DNA from: Porphyrobacter sp. ULC335
Lineage (GTDB): Bacteria > Pseudomonadota > Alphaproteobacteria > Sphingomonadales > Sphingomonadaceae
Assembly (NCBI RefSeq): GCF_025917005.1
Contig: NZ_CP078091.1
Location: 2,852,001 to 2,916,000 of the forward strand
DNA: 64,000 bases
Direction: 5' to 3'
Positions 25,664 to 34,672 of the stretch are shown here, in pieces. A program made the position numbers and the translations under genes. The notes below the pieces were generated by a model. The model was not told where the DNA came from and ran no database searches. It saw only the letters and a program-made list of their open reading frames with translations. Numbering within the stretch: the first letter of the stretch is position 1; every line of letters begins with the position of its first letter.

Positions 25664-26740
25664 ATGCACTTCACCCGTCTGCCCCACCCCTCGCCCACGC
25701 CTGATGCCACCCGCGATGCGCTGATCGCCGATCCGGGCTTCGGCACCGTGTTCACCGATCACATGGTGGTGATCGACTATGACGAGGCGCTGGGCGGCTG
25801 GCAGACCCCGACCATTGGCCCGCGCCAGCCCATCCCGCTCGATCCGGCGGCGAGCGTGCTGCATTACGCGCAGGAAATCTTCGAGGGGCTGAAGGCCTAT
25901 CGCCACCCTGACGGCGCACTCGGGCTGTTCCGCCCTGAAGCCAACGCCGCGCGCTTCAATGCCTCGGCAGAGCGCCTCGCCATGCCCGCGCTTCCGCCCG
26001 AACTGTTCCTCGGCGCGATCCGCGCGCTGCTGGATGTGGACGGTAACTGGTATCCGGCGGTCGAGGGCGGATCGCTGTACCTGCGCCCCTTCATGATCGC
26101 GACCGAGGCCTTCCTCGGCGTGCGTCCGGCCAAGAAATACAAGTTCATCGTCATCGCCTCGCCCGCCGGCAACTACTTCAAGTCCGGCGCCAAGGCGGTG
26201 AGCATCTGGATTTCCGAATATACCCGCGCAGCCCCAGGCGGCACCGGCGCGGCCAAATGTGGCGGCAACTATGCCGCCAGCCTCGTGCCAACCGGCCAGG
26301 CCTTTGCCAAGGGCCATGACCAGGTGCTGTTCCTCGACGCAGCCGAACACAAGTGGGTCGAGGAGCTGGGCGGGATGAACCTGTTCTTCGTCTTCGCCGA
26401 CGGCACCGTCATCACCCCGCCGCTGACCGGCACGATCCTGCCCGGCATCACCCGCAACAGCCTGATCGCATTACTGACCGAGCAGGGGCTGAAGGTCTCC
26501 GAAGCCGCCTATTCCATCGACCAATGGCGCGAGGACGCGGCGAGCGGCCGCCTCGTCGAGGTCATGGCCTGCGGCACCGCGGCGGTCGTCACCGCAGTCG
26601 GCAAGGTCGCAGGGCCGGATGGCGAGTTCACCATTGGCGCAGGCGGCATCGGCCAGACCACAGCCAAACTGCGCGAGACGCTGGTAGGCATCCAGACGGG
26701 CCGGATCGCGGATACCCATGGCTGGGTGATGCGGGTTTGA
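25664..26740 (+). CDS. ilvE: Branched-chain amino acid aminotransferase (BCAT II type)
   Basis: 358 aa class-IV PLP transaminase. Final step of leucine, isoleucine and valine synthesis. Motifs: LHYAQEIFEGLKAY, YLRPFMIATE, AKCGGNYAASL, EELGGMNLFFV, GTAAVVTAVG. First gene of a tight string with 26737, trhO and the GST gene; its TGA overlaps the next gene's TTG. Confidence 0.95.
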   Translation: MHFTRLPHPSPTPDATRDALIADPGFGTVFTDHMVVIDYDEALGGWQTPTIGPRQPIPLDPAASVLHYAQEIFEGLKAYRHPDGALGLFRPEANAARFNASAERLAMPALPPELFLGAIRALLDVDGNWYPAVEGGSLYLRPFMIATEAFLGVRPAKKYKFIVIASPAGNYFKSGAKAVSIWISEYTRAAPGGTGAAKCGGNYAASLVPTGQAFAKGHDQVLFLDAAEHKWVEELGGMNLFFVFADGTVITPPLTGTILPGITRNSLIALLTEQGLKVSEAAYSIDQWREDAASGRLVEVMACGTAAVVTAVGKVAGPDGEFTIGAGGIGQTTAKLRETLVGIQTGRIADTHGWVMRV

Positions 26741-27459
26741 GAATTTTTGCCGTCACGCTGGCTTTGGTTGCAGCACTCCCGGCGCAGGCGGAAAGCAGGC
26801 GCGGGTTTGACTTGCATCAGACCGTTCTAGCCGAAGCCTTCGATCCGGAACGTTTCTTCGATGGCAGATATGTCGAAGCACCGATTTTGACGATCCGATA
26901 TCTCGGTGATGACTACGACTTTCCGGTCTATGCGATCGCTCTGTACAAAGGTTGCCACGACGCGGATGCCGAGGGTGACCGATCGTGCCGTGACCGTCTG
27001 CAGGCACGGATGATCCGCGCCCCCTATGACGGAGAGCCTGAACGCCCGCGCTGGCGCGGCACCCGTCTGCTGGAAGACCTCCACACCCGCGGCGTTTCGT
27101 CACGCAAGGAACTGCTTAAAGCGCTCGATGATGGCGCGGTGGAGTGGCTGGAAGCCGATCTTGCTACATGCCCCGCCGCCTTGAACCATGCGCGCAGCAC
27201 CGACGAATTGCGCTGGTTTGGCGAGCCGCTGATCCAAGAACCGTCCGATGAGATTGCGATCATCATGCACTTTGACACCATCGATGTGCGCTTCCGCCCG
27301 AATTATTTTACCGATTTTCGCTATCAGGGTCATGTCGGTGACGGCCTGCCCAGCGGCTGGGCTGACGCCTTTGCGAAGTCACTCGAGAGTTGCTGGAAGC
27401 CAGCCACGGCAACCCGGCCATGGCGCCGTGCAGTAGCCAAACCCACCGGCGACAAATGA
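26737..27459 (+). CDS. Exported protein of unknown function
   Basis: 240 aa starting from TTG 26737, which overlaps the ilvE stop as TTGA. Reads [18 protein letters not shown], a clean signal peptide. Mature part has four cysteines (KGCHD, RSCRD, ATCPA, ESCWK) and no motif I recognise. No ATG or GTG would retain the signal sequence, so the TTG start is well supported. Overlaps trhO by ATGA. Coupled expression with ilvE and trhO is positional, not obviously functional. Confidence 0.82.
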   Translation: MRIFAVTLALVAALPAQAESRRGFDLHQTVLAEAFDPERFFDGRYVEAPILTIRYLGDDYDFPVYAIALYKGCHDADAEGDRSCRDRLQARMIRAPYDGEPERPRWRGTRLLEDLHTRGVSSRKELLKALDDGAVEWLEADLATCPAALNHARSTDELRWFGEPLIQEPSDEIAIIMHFDTIDVRFRPNYFTDFRYQGHVGDGLPSGWADAFAKSLESCWKPATATRPWRRAVAKPTGDK

Positions 27460-28391
27460 CGAAATCCATTCAGGTCGCCGCGCTCTACAAGTTTACGCCC
27501 TTCCCCGATCCCGAGGCTCTGCGCGCGCCGCTGCTGGTCGCGTGCGAGGCGCATGGGATCAAGGGCACGCTGCTGCTCGCGCGCGAGGGGATCAATGGCA
27601 CCATTGCGGGCACCGACAATGCGCTGGCGTCGGTGCTCGGCCACATCCGCGCACTGCCCGGTTGCGCCGATCTCGACGTGAAGTTCTCCGCCGCCCCCGA
27701 AATGCCGTTCCACCGCATGAAGGTGCGGGTGAAGCGCGAGATCGTCACCATGGGCGAGCCTGATATCGACCCCACGCTCGCCGTCGGCCACTATGTCGAC
27801 CCGAACGACTGGAACGCCCTCATCGCGGACCCGGACACGCTCGTGATCGACACCCGCAATGATTACGAAGTTGCGGTCGGGACCTTTGCCAGAGCAGTTG
27901 ATCCGGCAACGCCGAGCTTCCGGGACTTTCCCGCCTGGTTCCGCGCCCACCGCGAGGAACTGCTCGACGGCAAGAAGCGCGTCGCGATGTTCTGCACCGG
28001 CGGCATCCGCTGCGAGAAATCCACCAGCTTCCTGCGGGCGGAAGGGGTGGAGGAGGTCTACCACCTCAAGGGCGGGATCCTCAAATACCTCGAGCAAGTG
28101 CCCGAAGATGAAAGCCTGTGGCAGGGCGAATGCTTCGTGTTCGATGAGCGGGTGAGCGTCGGCCACGGGCTTGTGCAAGGCACCTTCCAGCTGTGCCGCG
28201 CCTGCCGCCGCCCGCTTGACGAGGTCGCACTCGCTCACCCCGATTACGAGGATGGTGTGAGCTGCCCCGCCTGCATCCACGAACGCACGCCCGAACAGCG
28301 CGCCGGTTACGCCGAACGCCAGCGGCAGGAGGCACTCGCCAAGGCGCGCGGCGAAATGCACGTCGGCGCAGTGCGCCCGCCGAAGGAATGA
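27456..28391 (+). CDS. trhO: Oxygen-dependent tRNA uridine(34) hydroxylase, rhodanese-like
   Basis: 311 aa from ATG 27456 ([13 protein letters not shown]). N-terminal acylphosphatase-like domain, rhodanese domain with Cys180 in [12 protein letters not shown], and C-terminal cysteine cluster ([15 protein letters not shown]). TrhO makes 5-hydroxyuridine at the tRNA wobble position. The start overlaps the preceding stop (ATGA), as does its stop with the next gene. Confidence 0.94.
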   Translation: MTKSIQVAALYKFTPFPDPEALRAPLLVACEAHGIKGTLLLAREGINGTIAGTDNALASVLGHIRALPGCADLDVKFSAAPEMPFHRMKVRVKREIVTMGEPDIDPTLAVGHYVDPNDWNALIADPDTLVIDTRNDYEVAVGTFARAVDPATPSFRDFPAWFRAHREELLDGKKRVAMFCTGGIRCEKSTSFLRAEGVEEVYHLKGGILKYLEQVPEDESLWQGECFVFDERVSVGHGLVQGTFQLCRACRRPLDEVALAHPDYEDGVSCPACIHERTPEQRAGYAERQRQEALAKARGEMHVGAVRPPKE

Positions 28392-29038
28392 GTAGGCGCA
28401 TGGAGTTCGGGCCCATCCTCTATTCCTTCCGCCGCTGCCCCTATGCGATACGGGCGCGCATGGCGCTGTGGGCGGCGGGGATCACCGTCGAGCTGCGTGA
28501 GGTGAAGCTTGCCGCCAAGCCGCCAGCGCTGATCGCAGCCTCAGCCAAGGCGACTGTCCCGGTGCTGGTGCTGGCGGATGGGACGGTGATTGACAAGAGC
28601 CTCGATATCATGCGCTGGGCGCTCACGCAGAATGATCCTGAAGGCTGGCTCCACGGCGAAGATGCAGCGCTGATCGCGGCCAATGACAGGCCGTTCAAAC
28701 ATCACCTCGACCGCGCGAAATATCCGGGGCGCTACGCTGACGACGATGGCAGCGATCACCGCGCCGCCGCGCTGGCATTGCTGATACCGCTGGAGGAGCA
28801 GTTGACCGCTGCGCCGTGGTTGTGCGGACCAACCCGCGCCTTCACCGACATTGCCCTGTTCCCCTTCATCCGCCAGTTTGCCGCAATCGATCCCGCATGG
28901 TTCGCCGCCCAACACCTTCCGCATCTGCAAGCCTGGCTGGATCTGCACCTCGCCTCCCCGCTTTTCGCCGCCGTCATGCAGAAATACGCGCCGTGGCGGG
29001 ATGGCGATCCGCCGCTGTGCTTCGGGCGCTTGCCTTGA
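28388..29038 (+). CDS. Glutathione S-transferase family protein
   Basis: 216 aa. Thioredoxin-fold N-terminal domain with [13 protein letters not shown] (Cys18 as potential catalytic residue, Omega/glutaredoxin-2-like), VPVLVLADG (cis-Pro) and the ESLDIM-like KSLDIMRW; all-helical C-terminal domain. Substrate unknown. Start overlaps trhO stop (ATGA); ATG 28400 is an alternative. Confidence 0.88.
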   Translation: MSRRMEFGPILYSFRRCPYAIRARMALWAAGITVELREVKLAAKPPALIAASAKATVPVLVLADGTVIDKSLDIMRWALTQNDPEGWLHGEDAALIAANDRPFKHHLDRAKYPGRYADDDGSDHRAAALALLIPLEEQLTAAPWLCGPTRAFTDIALFPFIRQFAAIDPAWFAAQHLPHLQAWLDLHLASPLFAAVMQKYAPWRDGDPPLCFGRLP

Positions 29039-29124
29039 TCAGCGGCAGACGGGCGAAATGCCTACCGCTACGTAAAGCGTGACGCGAAACACTCGCTTAA
29101 CCCCGTTACGCGACACTCGCGCGC

Positions 29125-29505
29125 ATGAGCGTGATGACCCCCACCCATACCATCACCAGCGATGCGAGCCGCGCCGAAGTGCAGTTCGCCATCGGCGGCT
29201 ATTGGGATGCGGAAGGGATGAAGCGCTTCCTGTTCGAACTCGGCGAGGCGGCCAAGCCGTTCATGAAGGCGGGAACGCCGTTCGATGTGCTGGGCGACTT
29301 CAAGGACTTCATGCCGCAGGACCGCGCCACCGCCGATGCGATCCGCGATTCCATTGAGGCAGGCACGCGCAACGGGCTGCGGCGCTTCGCCGTGCTGAAC
29401 GCCGCGCCGCTGGTGCGGATGCAATACCGCCGCATCGCCCAAGCCGCCGAGGTCGAGTATTTCGAGACCAAGGTCGAAGCGCTCGACTGGCTGCGGCGGG
29501 CCTGA
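29125..29505 (+). CDS. STAS/SpoIIAA-like hypothetical protein
   Basis: 126 aa. Alternating beta/alpha pattern (FAIGGYWDAEGMKRFLFELG, VLGDFKDFMPQDRATADAIR, RFAVLNAAPLVRMQYRRIAQ) like the SpoIIAA/STAS-like small proteins. No nucleotide-binding or phosphorylatable Ser motif is evident, so a regulatory role is only suggested. Free-standing gene, 86 bp after the GST stop. Confidence 0.75.
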   Translation: MSVMTPTHTITSDASRAEVQFAIGGYWDAEGMKRFLFELGEAAKPFMKAGTPFDVLGDFKDFMPQDRATADAIRDSIEAGTRNGLRRFAVLNAAPLVRMQYRRIAQAAEVEYFETKVEALDWLRRA

Positions 29506-29534
29506 AGCACTCTCCGGCCTAGGGCCCATGCCTG

Positions 29535-30437
29535 CTATTGGGTCGGCAGGGGCACCCCCGCGACGGTGTAGAGGTCGTACATCTGCACCTTCTCCACCTG
29601 CGGATCGAGGATATCGATCAGCTCGCACTGATCGGCGGTGGCCCTGCATTTCTCCACGATATCGCCGATGACCAGTTCCGACGTGCGATTGACCGTGAAC
29701 CCGCCGTTCTTGCCCGTCTTTTCGACGTAGATGGCAATCCGCGTATCGCCGCTTGCGGTAAAGAAGCGGCATTGCGCTTCACCGAGCGCTGCGATGCAGG
29801 GCTCCATCGCCTTGGCGATCGCCTCTTTCCAGCTCGCCTGCCCGGTTGCGAACCAGATGCGCTGGTCTGCTTCCTTCGCAGTATCCTTGTCGAGATTCGC
29901 CCAGCCACCCGCCAGCGCAGCATAGCCGCGCCTCCGGTAATCGGCCGGCTCGTAAACGCCCCTGTCGGGCAACACGAAGGTGCGGCCGAACGTGCAGTTG
30001 CGGCCAAAGCTCTCACGACAATTCTCATCGAGTTTGGCCTGCGCCTCTTCCGGCGTAGCACCGACCGAGAAATAGAAATCGGCTGTCGGCCCGTATCCGA
30101 TTGCAAGCGCCGGTGCATTCAAGGCGCCCACCGGTTCGCAGCCTTCGCCCACCATGGATCGGCAAGTCCCCATAGCTTCATGGAGCGGTTCTTGCTGGTC
30201 CTTGCCTCCGGTCGCGATCCAGATGCCGAGATAGTCCGGATTATGCACGATAGCGCCAAATCCGTGCCCTGTGCCATCACCCGGCTGCGCGTAAAGTTGC
30301 ACCGTGGGCAGCGTATTGCCGGAATCAGACGCCGCGTCCCCCTGTGCGCTCGACTGTGCGGCCGCCGGGTGAGCAGCGCCTGACAAGGCCAGCACGAGTG
30401 CGGTTTGCCACAGAGCCTTGCGGAACCGCATTGTCAT
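29535..30437 (-). CDS. DUF4189-like exported protein, paralogue 1
   Basis: 300 aa with a signal peptide (MTMRFRKALWQTALVLALSG). The mature part has four repeats of a DUF4189-like unit, each a short hydrophobic strand with Gly-Ala, a Trp/Phe-rich strand, an Ala-rich helix and Cys-x(5-8)-Cys (for example CRSMVGEGC, CRESFGRNC, CIAALGEAQC, CRATADQC). Paired cysteines suggest disulfides outside the cytoplasm. It is the most diverged of three neighbouring paralogues. Function unknown. Confidence 0.82.
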   Translation of the reverse strand: MTMRFRKALWQTALVLALSGAAHPAAAQSSAQGDAASDSGNTLPTVQLYAQPGDGTGHGFGAIVHNPDYLGIWIATGGKDQQEPLHEAMGTCRSMVGEGCEPVGALNAPALAIGYGPTADFYFSVGATPEEAQAKLDENCRESFGRNCTFGRTFVLPDRGVYEPADYRRRGYAALAGGWANLDKDTAKEADQRIWFATGQASWKEAIAKAMEPCIAALGEAQCRFFTASGDTRIAIYVEKTGKNGGFTVNRTSELVIGDIVEKCRATADQCELIDILDPQVEKVQMYDLYTVAGVPLPTQ

Positions 30438-30448
30438 CGCATCATCCT

Positions 30449-31429
30449 CTACTTCTTGGGAGCAGCGGGCAACGGCGCCTCGAAGTCGAGGACAAACAGG
30501 CCGCGGCTCCGCACGTCATAATTGCCCTGCAAAAAGCACTTTTCCTTCAACTCCTTGCACAACGCCTGCGCCGCCTGTTCCGCCCGTTTGGCAGAAACTT
30601 CCGAGATGGCACGGTTGATCAGCTCGCCCGTGGCCGCGGCTTGCGACCTGAACGCCTGAACGTACCCGCTGGTAAAGCTCATCTGCACGCCACAATCCCC
30701 CGTCGGCGAATTGCGCGTGCACAGGTCCAGCGCGGCGCTTGCGGCATCGTCAGGATTTGCGTGGCCTGTCGCAAGGAACATCCGCCGATCGCCATTACTG
30801 CGAGGCCATGCCATTGCGCCAAAGACCCTGCGCGCGAGGACGAGATTCTTGGGGCGGCGGGTGCCGCTCTTGCTGCCATGGGTGCCGATAACTTCGCACG
30901 GCAACAGGTTGTTCGGATTGCACCTGCGCAAGGCTTTGCGTTTCGCGCTGCCTCCGTCCGGCCCGTCGTCGATCCACAGCGCCGAATCCCATCCCCGGGC
31001 AACCGCGATCGCTCCATTTTCTGCGCCGAAGGCGTACGTGCATCCCCCGCCCGTATCCTGATTGCACAGAGCCACTGCGGCATCGGCAGCAGCATTGCGC
31101 GACAGATACCCGCCCACGGCCCAGAAGTCGTCATAGTCGGGGTGCCAGGCGACGGCATTGAACCGGCTGGGCAGCAAGGCCGGCGCGCCGCCCTGACCGC
31201 CGCGGCACATCGGGACCCCTTGAACACCCTGCCCCACCACGACTTCGCCCGGTCCCGGTCCGGCAGGACAAGGCCAAGCCTCCAATTGCGCCCAAGCCGT
31301 GGTGTCAGGCGTGATCGGAACGCCAGCGAGAAGGGCAGCGCTTGCCAGCCACGCCAAAGCGAAACCGGGCCGCATCAGCCCTCGTCGGACCAAACGCGCG
31401 GCAGCTTCCAGAAAAAGTCGTATACTCAT
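30449..31429 (-). CDS. DUF4189-like exported protein, paralogue 2
   Basis: 326 aa from ATG 31429 (MSIRLFLEAAARLVRRGLMR). A long signal/anchor (hydrophobic ALAWLASAALLAGVPI), then PCPAGPGPGE linker, then four DUF4189-like modules with Cys pairs (CNQDTGGGC, CNPNNLLPC, CTRNSPTGDC, CKELKEKC). Closely related to paralogue 3, sharing ALCNQDTGGGC and IGTHGSKSG. Preceded by a remnant of the LysR gene, pointing to origin by tandem duplication. Confidence 0.85.
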   Translation of the reverse strand: MSIRLFLEAAARLVRRGLMRPGFALAWLASAALLAGVPITPDTTAWAQLEAWPCPAGPGPGEVVVGQGVQGVPMCRGGQGGAPALLPSRFNAVAWHPDYDDFWAVGGYLSRNAAADAAVALCNQDTGGGCTYAFGAENGAIAVARGWDSALWIDDGPDGGSAKRKALRRCNPNNLLPCEVIGTHGSKSGTRRPKNLVLARRVFGAMAWPRSNGDRRMFLATGHANPDDAASAALDLCTRNSPTGDCGVQMSFTSGYVQAFRSQAAATGELINRAISEVSAKRAEQAAQALCKELKEKCFLQGNYDVRSRGLFVLDFEAPLPAAPKK

Positions 31430-31514
31430 GCCTAGCACCGTCGTCCGCTAACGCGGATCAAAGCAACGCGTTGCGGTGCACTAGTACAAAGATGATCCGC
31501 GCCTTTATCGGGTG

Positions 31515-31633
31515 GGGCACCGCGCCAATCCCTCGCGGAACGCATCGACCAGCCAGCTGGCCGCCGGGCCTAGCCGCGTGTCGCGCCGCCACAGCGCGTT
31601 GAGGCGATCGTCGGCGCCTGGCTCTTCCGGAAG
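31515..31633 (-). pseudogene. Duplicated 3' tail of the LysR gene
   Basis: About 118 bp nearly identical to 32751-32869, the last 38 codons of the LysR gene 32747-33649 (both contain CGCGGAACGCATCGACCAGC). Homology stops abruptly near 31633 after TTCCGG. It has no start and cannot be expressed as a regulator. It marks the junction of a tandem duplication that carried the LysR tail plus a DUF4189-like gene. Confidence 0.88.
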
Positions 31634-31675
31634 AAGCCGCCGCCACCCGCATCAGCGTCTTCATCGCCGAGTTCA

Positions 31676-32668
31676 TCATTTCCTGGGCTCCCCGGTCGCG
31701 GCAGAACCATAGTCGTGCACGAACAGACCGGGCGTCCGCACGTCATAGCTGCCGCGCAGAAGGCACTTGGACTTTTCCTTCCGGCAAATCTGCTGCGCGG
31801 CCTGCGCAGCCCGCTTCGCGGACCTTTCAGGCACGAGCCTGTCGATCATATCGCCGTTTGCGGCCTGCGCATGAAACACCTGAATGAAACCGTTGCCGGT
31901 ATGCATGGCGACTGTGCAGCTAACCTGCGGTTTGCTGCGCTCGCATGCATCTATCGCGGCCTGTTCGGCTGCCGCGACCGAAGGGTGGCCGGTCGCGACA
32001 AACAACCGCCGATCGTATCCATCACCGTCGATCCATGCCGCCGCGCCGTAAATCCTGCGCGCCTGCACGAGATCCCTTGGGCGGCGAGCGCCGCTCTTGC
32101 TGCCGTGGGTTCCAATGATTTCACACGGCAGCACGCTGTTCGCATTGCAATCATTCAGGACAATGCGCTTGGCACTGGCGTCGCTCTCCGCCTGACCAAT
32201 ATAAACATTGCCATCCGCCCGCCGGGCAAGCGCCACTGCGCCATTTTCCGTCCAGGCGGCCAGCGTGCATCCCCCGCCTGTATCCTGATTGCACAGAGCC
32301 ACCGCATCAACTGCCGCGGCGCTGCGGCTGGGACGGCCGCCGACGGCCCAGTAATCTTCATAGTCCTGATGCCATGCGACCGCGTTGAAGCGGCTCGGCA
32401 GCACGGCCGGCGCTGGGCCGCTGCCGGGATTGCCATTGGTGGTGGTCCGGCACATCGGCACCCCGCCGGGACCGGGCCCGATCCCCACCTGCCCCGGTCC
32501 CGGGCCAGAAGGACAGGGGAAGGATTCGTACTGCGCCAGCGCGGTGGTGTCGGGCAGGATCGGGACGGCAGCGAAAACGGCGGCGAAGGCGATCCACAGC
32601 AACACCATGCCCGGTCGCAGGCTTGCGCGCCGCAAGCGATGTGCGGCCGTATCGAAGACAAGGTTCAT
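31676..32668 (-). CDS. DUF4189-like exported protein, paralogue 3
   Basis: 330 aa from ATG 32668 (MNLVFDTAAHRLRRASLRPG). Hydrophobic segment VLLWIAFAAVFAAVPI, a Gly/Pro linker (PSGPGPGQVGIGPGPGG), then four modules with Cys pairs (CNQDTGGGC, CNANSVLPC, CERSKPQVSC, CRKEKSKC). Very similar to paralogue 2. It lies 78 bp downstream of the LysR gene on the same strand. Confidence 0.85.
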   Translation of the reverse strand: MNLVFDTAAHRLRRASLRPGMVLLWIAFAAVFAAVPILPDTTALAQYESFPCPSGPGPGQVGIGPGPGGVPMCRTTTNGNPGSGPAPAVLPSRFNAVAWHQDYEDYWAVGGRPSRSAAAVDAVALCNQDTGGGCTLAAWTENGAVALARRADGNVYIGQAESDASAKRIVLNDCNANSVLPCEIIGTHGSKSGARRPRDLVQARRIYGAAAWIDGDGYDRRLFVATGHPSVAAAEQAAIDACERSKPQVSCTVAMHTGNGFIQVFHAQAANGDMIDRLVPERSAKRAAQAAQQICRKEKSKCLLRGSYDVRTPGLFVHDYGSAATGEPRK

Positions 32669-32746
32669 GACCTGCACAATCAACCGGTCGCACGGCGCGC
32701 GGCAACGCGGTTCAGCGTACCGGTACAGGTGCAGCCGGAGCCCCCT

Positions 32747-33649
32747 TTATGTCGGGCACCGCGCCAATCCCTCGCGGAACGCATCGACCAGCCAGCTGGC
32801 CGCCGGGCCCAGCCGTGTGTCACGCCGCCACAGCGCGTTGAGGCGATAATCGGCGCCCGGCTTTTCCGGCAGGTCCAGCTCGACCAGCGCCCCGCTCGCA
32901 ATGTCGCCCGCCACCATGCCGCGCGGCATGTTGCCCCAGCCCAGCCCTTCCTTGAGCAGCGAATGCTTGGCGCTCAGGTCGCCAAGCCGCCAGGTGAGCG
33001 GGGACAGAACCGAGAATTCCAGCCCCTCGGTCAGCGGCGACCGGTCGGTCAGCACCAGTTGCAGATGGCGGCGGCTTTCCCCCGGCGCGATGTCCGGCTG
33101 GGCCAGCGGGTGCGAGGGCGCGGCGACCGGGATCAGGTCGATCTCGCCCACCGCCTGGCGTTCCAGCGCGGCATTATCGCCGATTACCGGGCCGCCGATG
33201 GCAAGGTCCGATCCGCCATTGATGACGCAGGCCGCAACCGCACCCAGCCCTTCGATCCGCAAGGTCAGCGCACAGGTGGGGAACATTCGCCGGAATTCGC
33301 CGAGCACATGCGCGGTCACATCGCCCGGCACCATCACGTCGACCACCAGCGTCAGCGACGGCTCCTGCCCGGCGTGGAGCGAGCGCGCTTTCGCCAGCAG
33401 CGCATCGACCCCGTCGGCAATCCCGCGCGCCTCGGCCAGCAGGCCCTCGCCCGCGTCGGTCAGCACCGGGCGGCGTGATCCTTCACGCGCGAACAGGCTG
33501 AGGCCGAGCTGCGCCTCCAGCTGGGCGATGCCGTAGGATACGGCGGAGACCGCGCGGCCCATCGCCTTGGCCGCCCCGCCAAAGCTGCCGTGTTCAGCCA
33601 CGGCGATGAAGATGCGCAGCTGATCGAGACTGGGTTCACCGAGTTTCAT
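32747..33649 (-). CDS. LysR-family transcriptional regulator
   Basis: 300 aa from ATG 33649 (MKLGEPSLDQLRIFIAVAEH). N-terminal HTH (GSFGGAAKAMGRAVSAVSYG) and substrate-binding domain. Divergent from the pirin gene at 33754, a common LysR/pirin/azoreductase arrangement, so it probably controls the pirin and azoreductase genes in response to electrophile or quinone stress (inference). ATG 33658 is an alternative start. Its last 38 codons are duplicated at 31515-31633. Confidence 0.9.
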   Translation of the reverse strand: MKLGEPSLDQLRIFIAVAEHGSFGGAAKAMGRAVSAVSYGIAQLEAQLGLSLFAREGSRRPVLTDAGEGLLAEARGIADGVDALLAKARSLHAGQEPSLTLVVDVMVPGDVTAHVLGEFRRMFPTCALTLRIEGLGAVAACVINGGSDLAIGGPVIGDNAALERQAVGEIDLIPVAAPSHPLAQPDIAPGESRRHLQLVLTDRSPLTEGLEFSVLSPLTWRLGDLSAKHSLLKEGLGWGNMPRGMVAGDIASGALVELDLPEKPGADYRLNALWRRDTRLGPAASWLVDAFREGLARCPT

Positions 33650-33753
33650 GCCAAGCATGTTCAGATAATCCGAACATCTTGGCAAGTTTTATCGCACTTA
33701 TCCGTTCGATCCACGTGGCCTATCTCCGCCTCAACGAAGACAGGAGACACGCC

Positions 33754-34455
33754 ATGATTGAACTGCGTCCCTTCAACACACTTGGTTCCGCGAACCACGG
33801 CTGGCTCGATGCGCATCACCATTTCTCCTTTGCCAATTACCATGATCCGGCCCGCGTCCACTGGGGCGCTTTGCGGGTCTGGAATGATGACGCCATTGCT
33901 GCGGGCACGGGCTTTCCCACCCACCCGCATAGCGACATGGAGATCATCACCTATGTCCGCGCCGGTGCGATCACCCACCGTGACAGCATGGGCAATGAAG
34001 GCCGCACCGAAGCGGGCGACGTGCAGGTAATGAGCGCGGGCAGCGGCGTGCGTCACTCGGAGTATAACCTCGAAGGCGAGGAAACCCGGATCTTCCAGAT
34101 CTGGATCATCCCCGACGCGCGCGGCGGCGAACCCAGCTGGGGCGCACGCCAGTTCCCCAAGGACGACCGCAACGGCGCCTTCATCCCGCTCGCCAGCGGC
34201 GCGGCGAATGATGACGACGCGCTGCTGATCCGCGCCGATGCCCGTGTGCTGGGCGCAACAATCAAGGCGGGGACAAGCGTGACCTACACGCCTCGCAGCG
34301 CCGATCGTCACCTCTACCTCGTCCCCGCCACCGGCAAGGTGCGGATCGGCGATGTCGAAGCGCTCGCCCGCGACGGCGTGGCAATCACCGCGCTCGACAG
34401 CGTCACCATCACCGCGCTCGAAGACAGCGAGGTCGTGCTGGTCGACGCGGCGTAG
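33754..34455 (+). CDS. Pirin family protein (quercetinase-like bicupin)
   Basis: 233 aa from ATG 33754 (MIELRPFNTLGSANHGWLDA), with AGGAG 8 bases upstream. Metal ligands are visible in FPTHPHSDMEI (two His) and GVRHSEYN with Glu nearby; the C-terminal cupin is degenerate. Pirins bind Fe and some oxidise quercetin or sense redox state. A family D repeat pair lies between it and the azoreductase gene, probably without breaking the functional pair. Confidence 0.93.
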   Translation: MIELRPFNTLGSANHGWLDAHHHFSFANYHDPARVHWGALRVWNDDAIAAGTGFPTHPHSDMEIITYVRAGAITHRDSMGNEGRTEAGDVQVMSAGSGVRHSEYNLEGEETRIFQIWIIPDARGGEPSWGARQFPKDDRNGAFIPLASGAANDDDALLIRADARVLGATIKAGTSVTYTPRSADRHLYLVPATGKVRIGDVEALARDGVAITALDSVTITALEDSEVVLVDAA

Positions 34456-34463
34456 CCATGTAG

Positions 34464-34590
34464 GCCCCCTCCTCTTCAGAGGAGGGGGTTGGGGGTGGTG
34501 GCGAGCGGAGCGAGCGAAGCAACCCACCACCCCGCTGCGACTAGCCAGCAAGCTGGCAAGTCTCGCGCCCCTCCTCTGAAGAGGAGGGGG
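34464..34590. repeat. Family D palindromes, inverted pair (REPIN-like)
   Basis: Left copy 34464-34500: CCCCCTCCTCTTCAGAGGAG then GGGGGTGG. Right half: CACCACCCC at 34526-34534, then CCCCTCCTCTGAAGAGGAGG at 34568-34587. Same architecture as 6497-6603, with a longer spacer before the right palindrome. Confidence 0.8.
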
Positions 34591-34672
34591 AAGCTTACCC
34601 CCGGAGCCGGCCTCCCCCCATCTCCCCCGCCGGCCGGCTCCACCCCCTCTCCTGAAGTGAAGGAACCCCACC

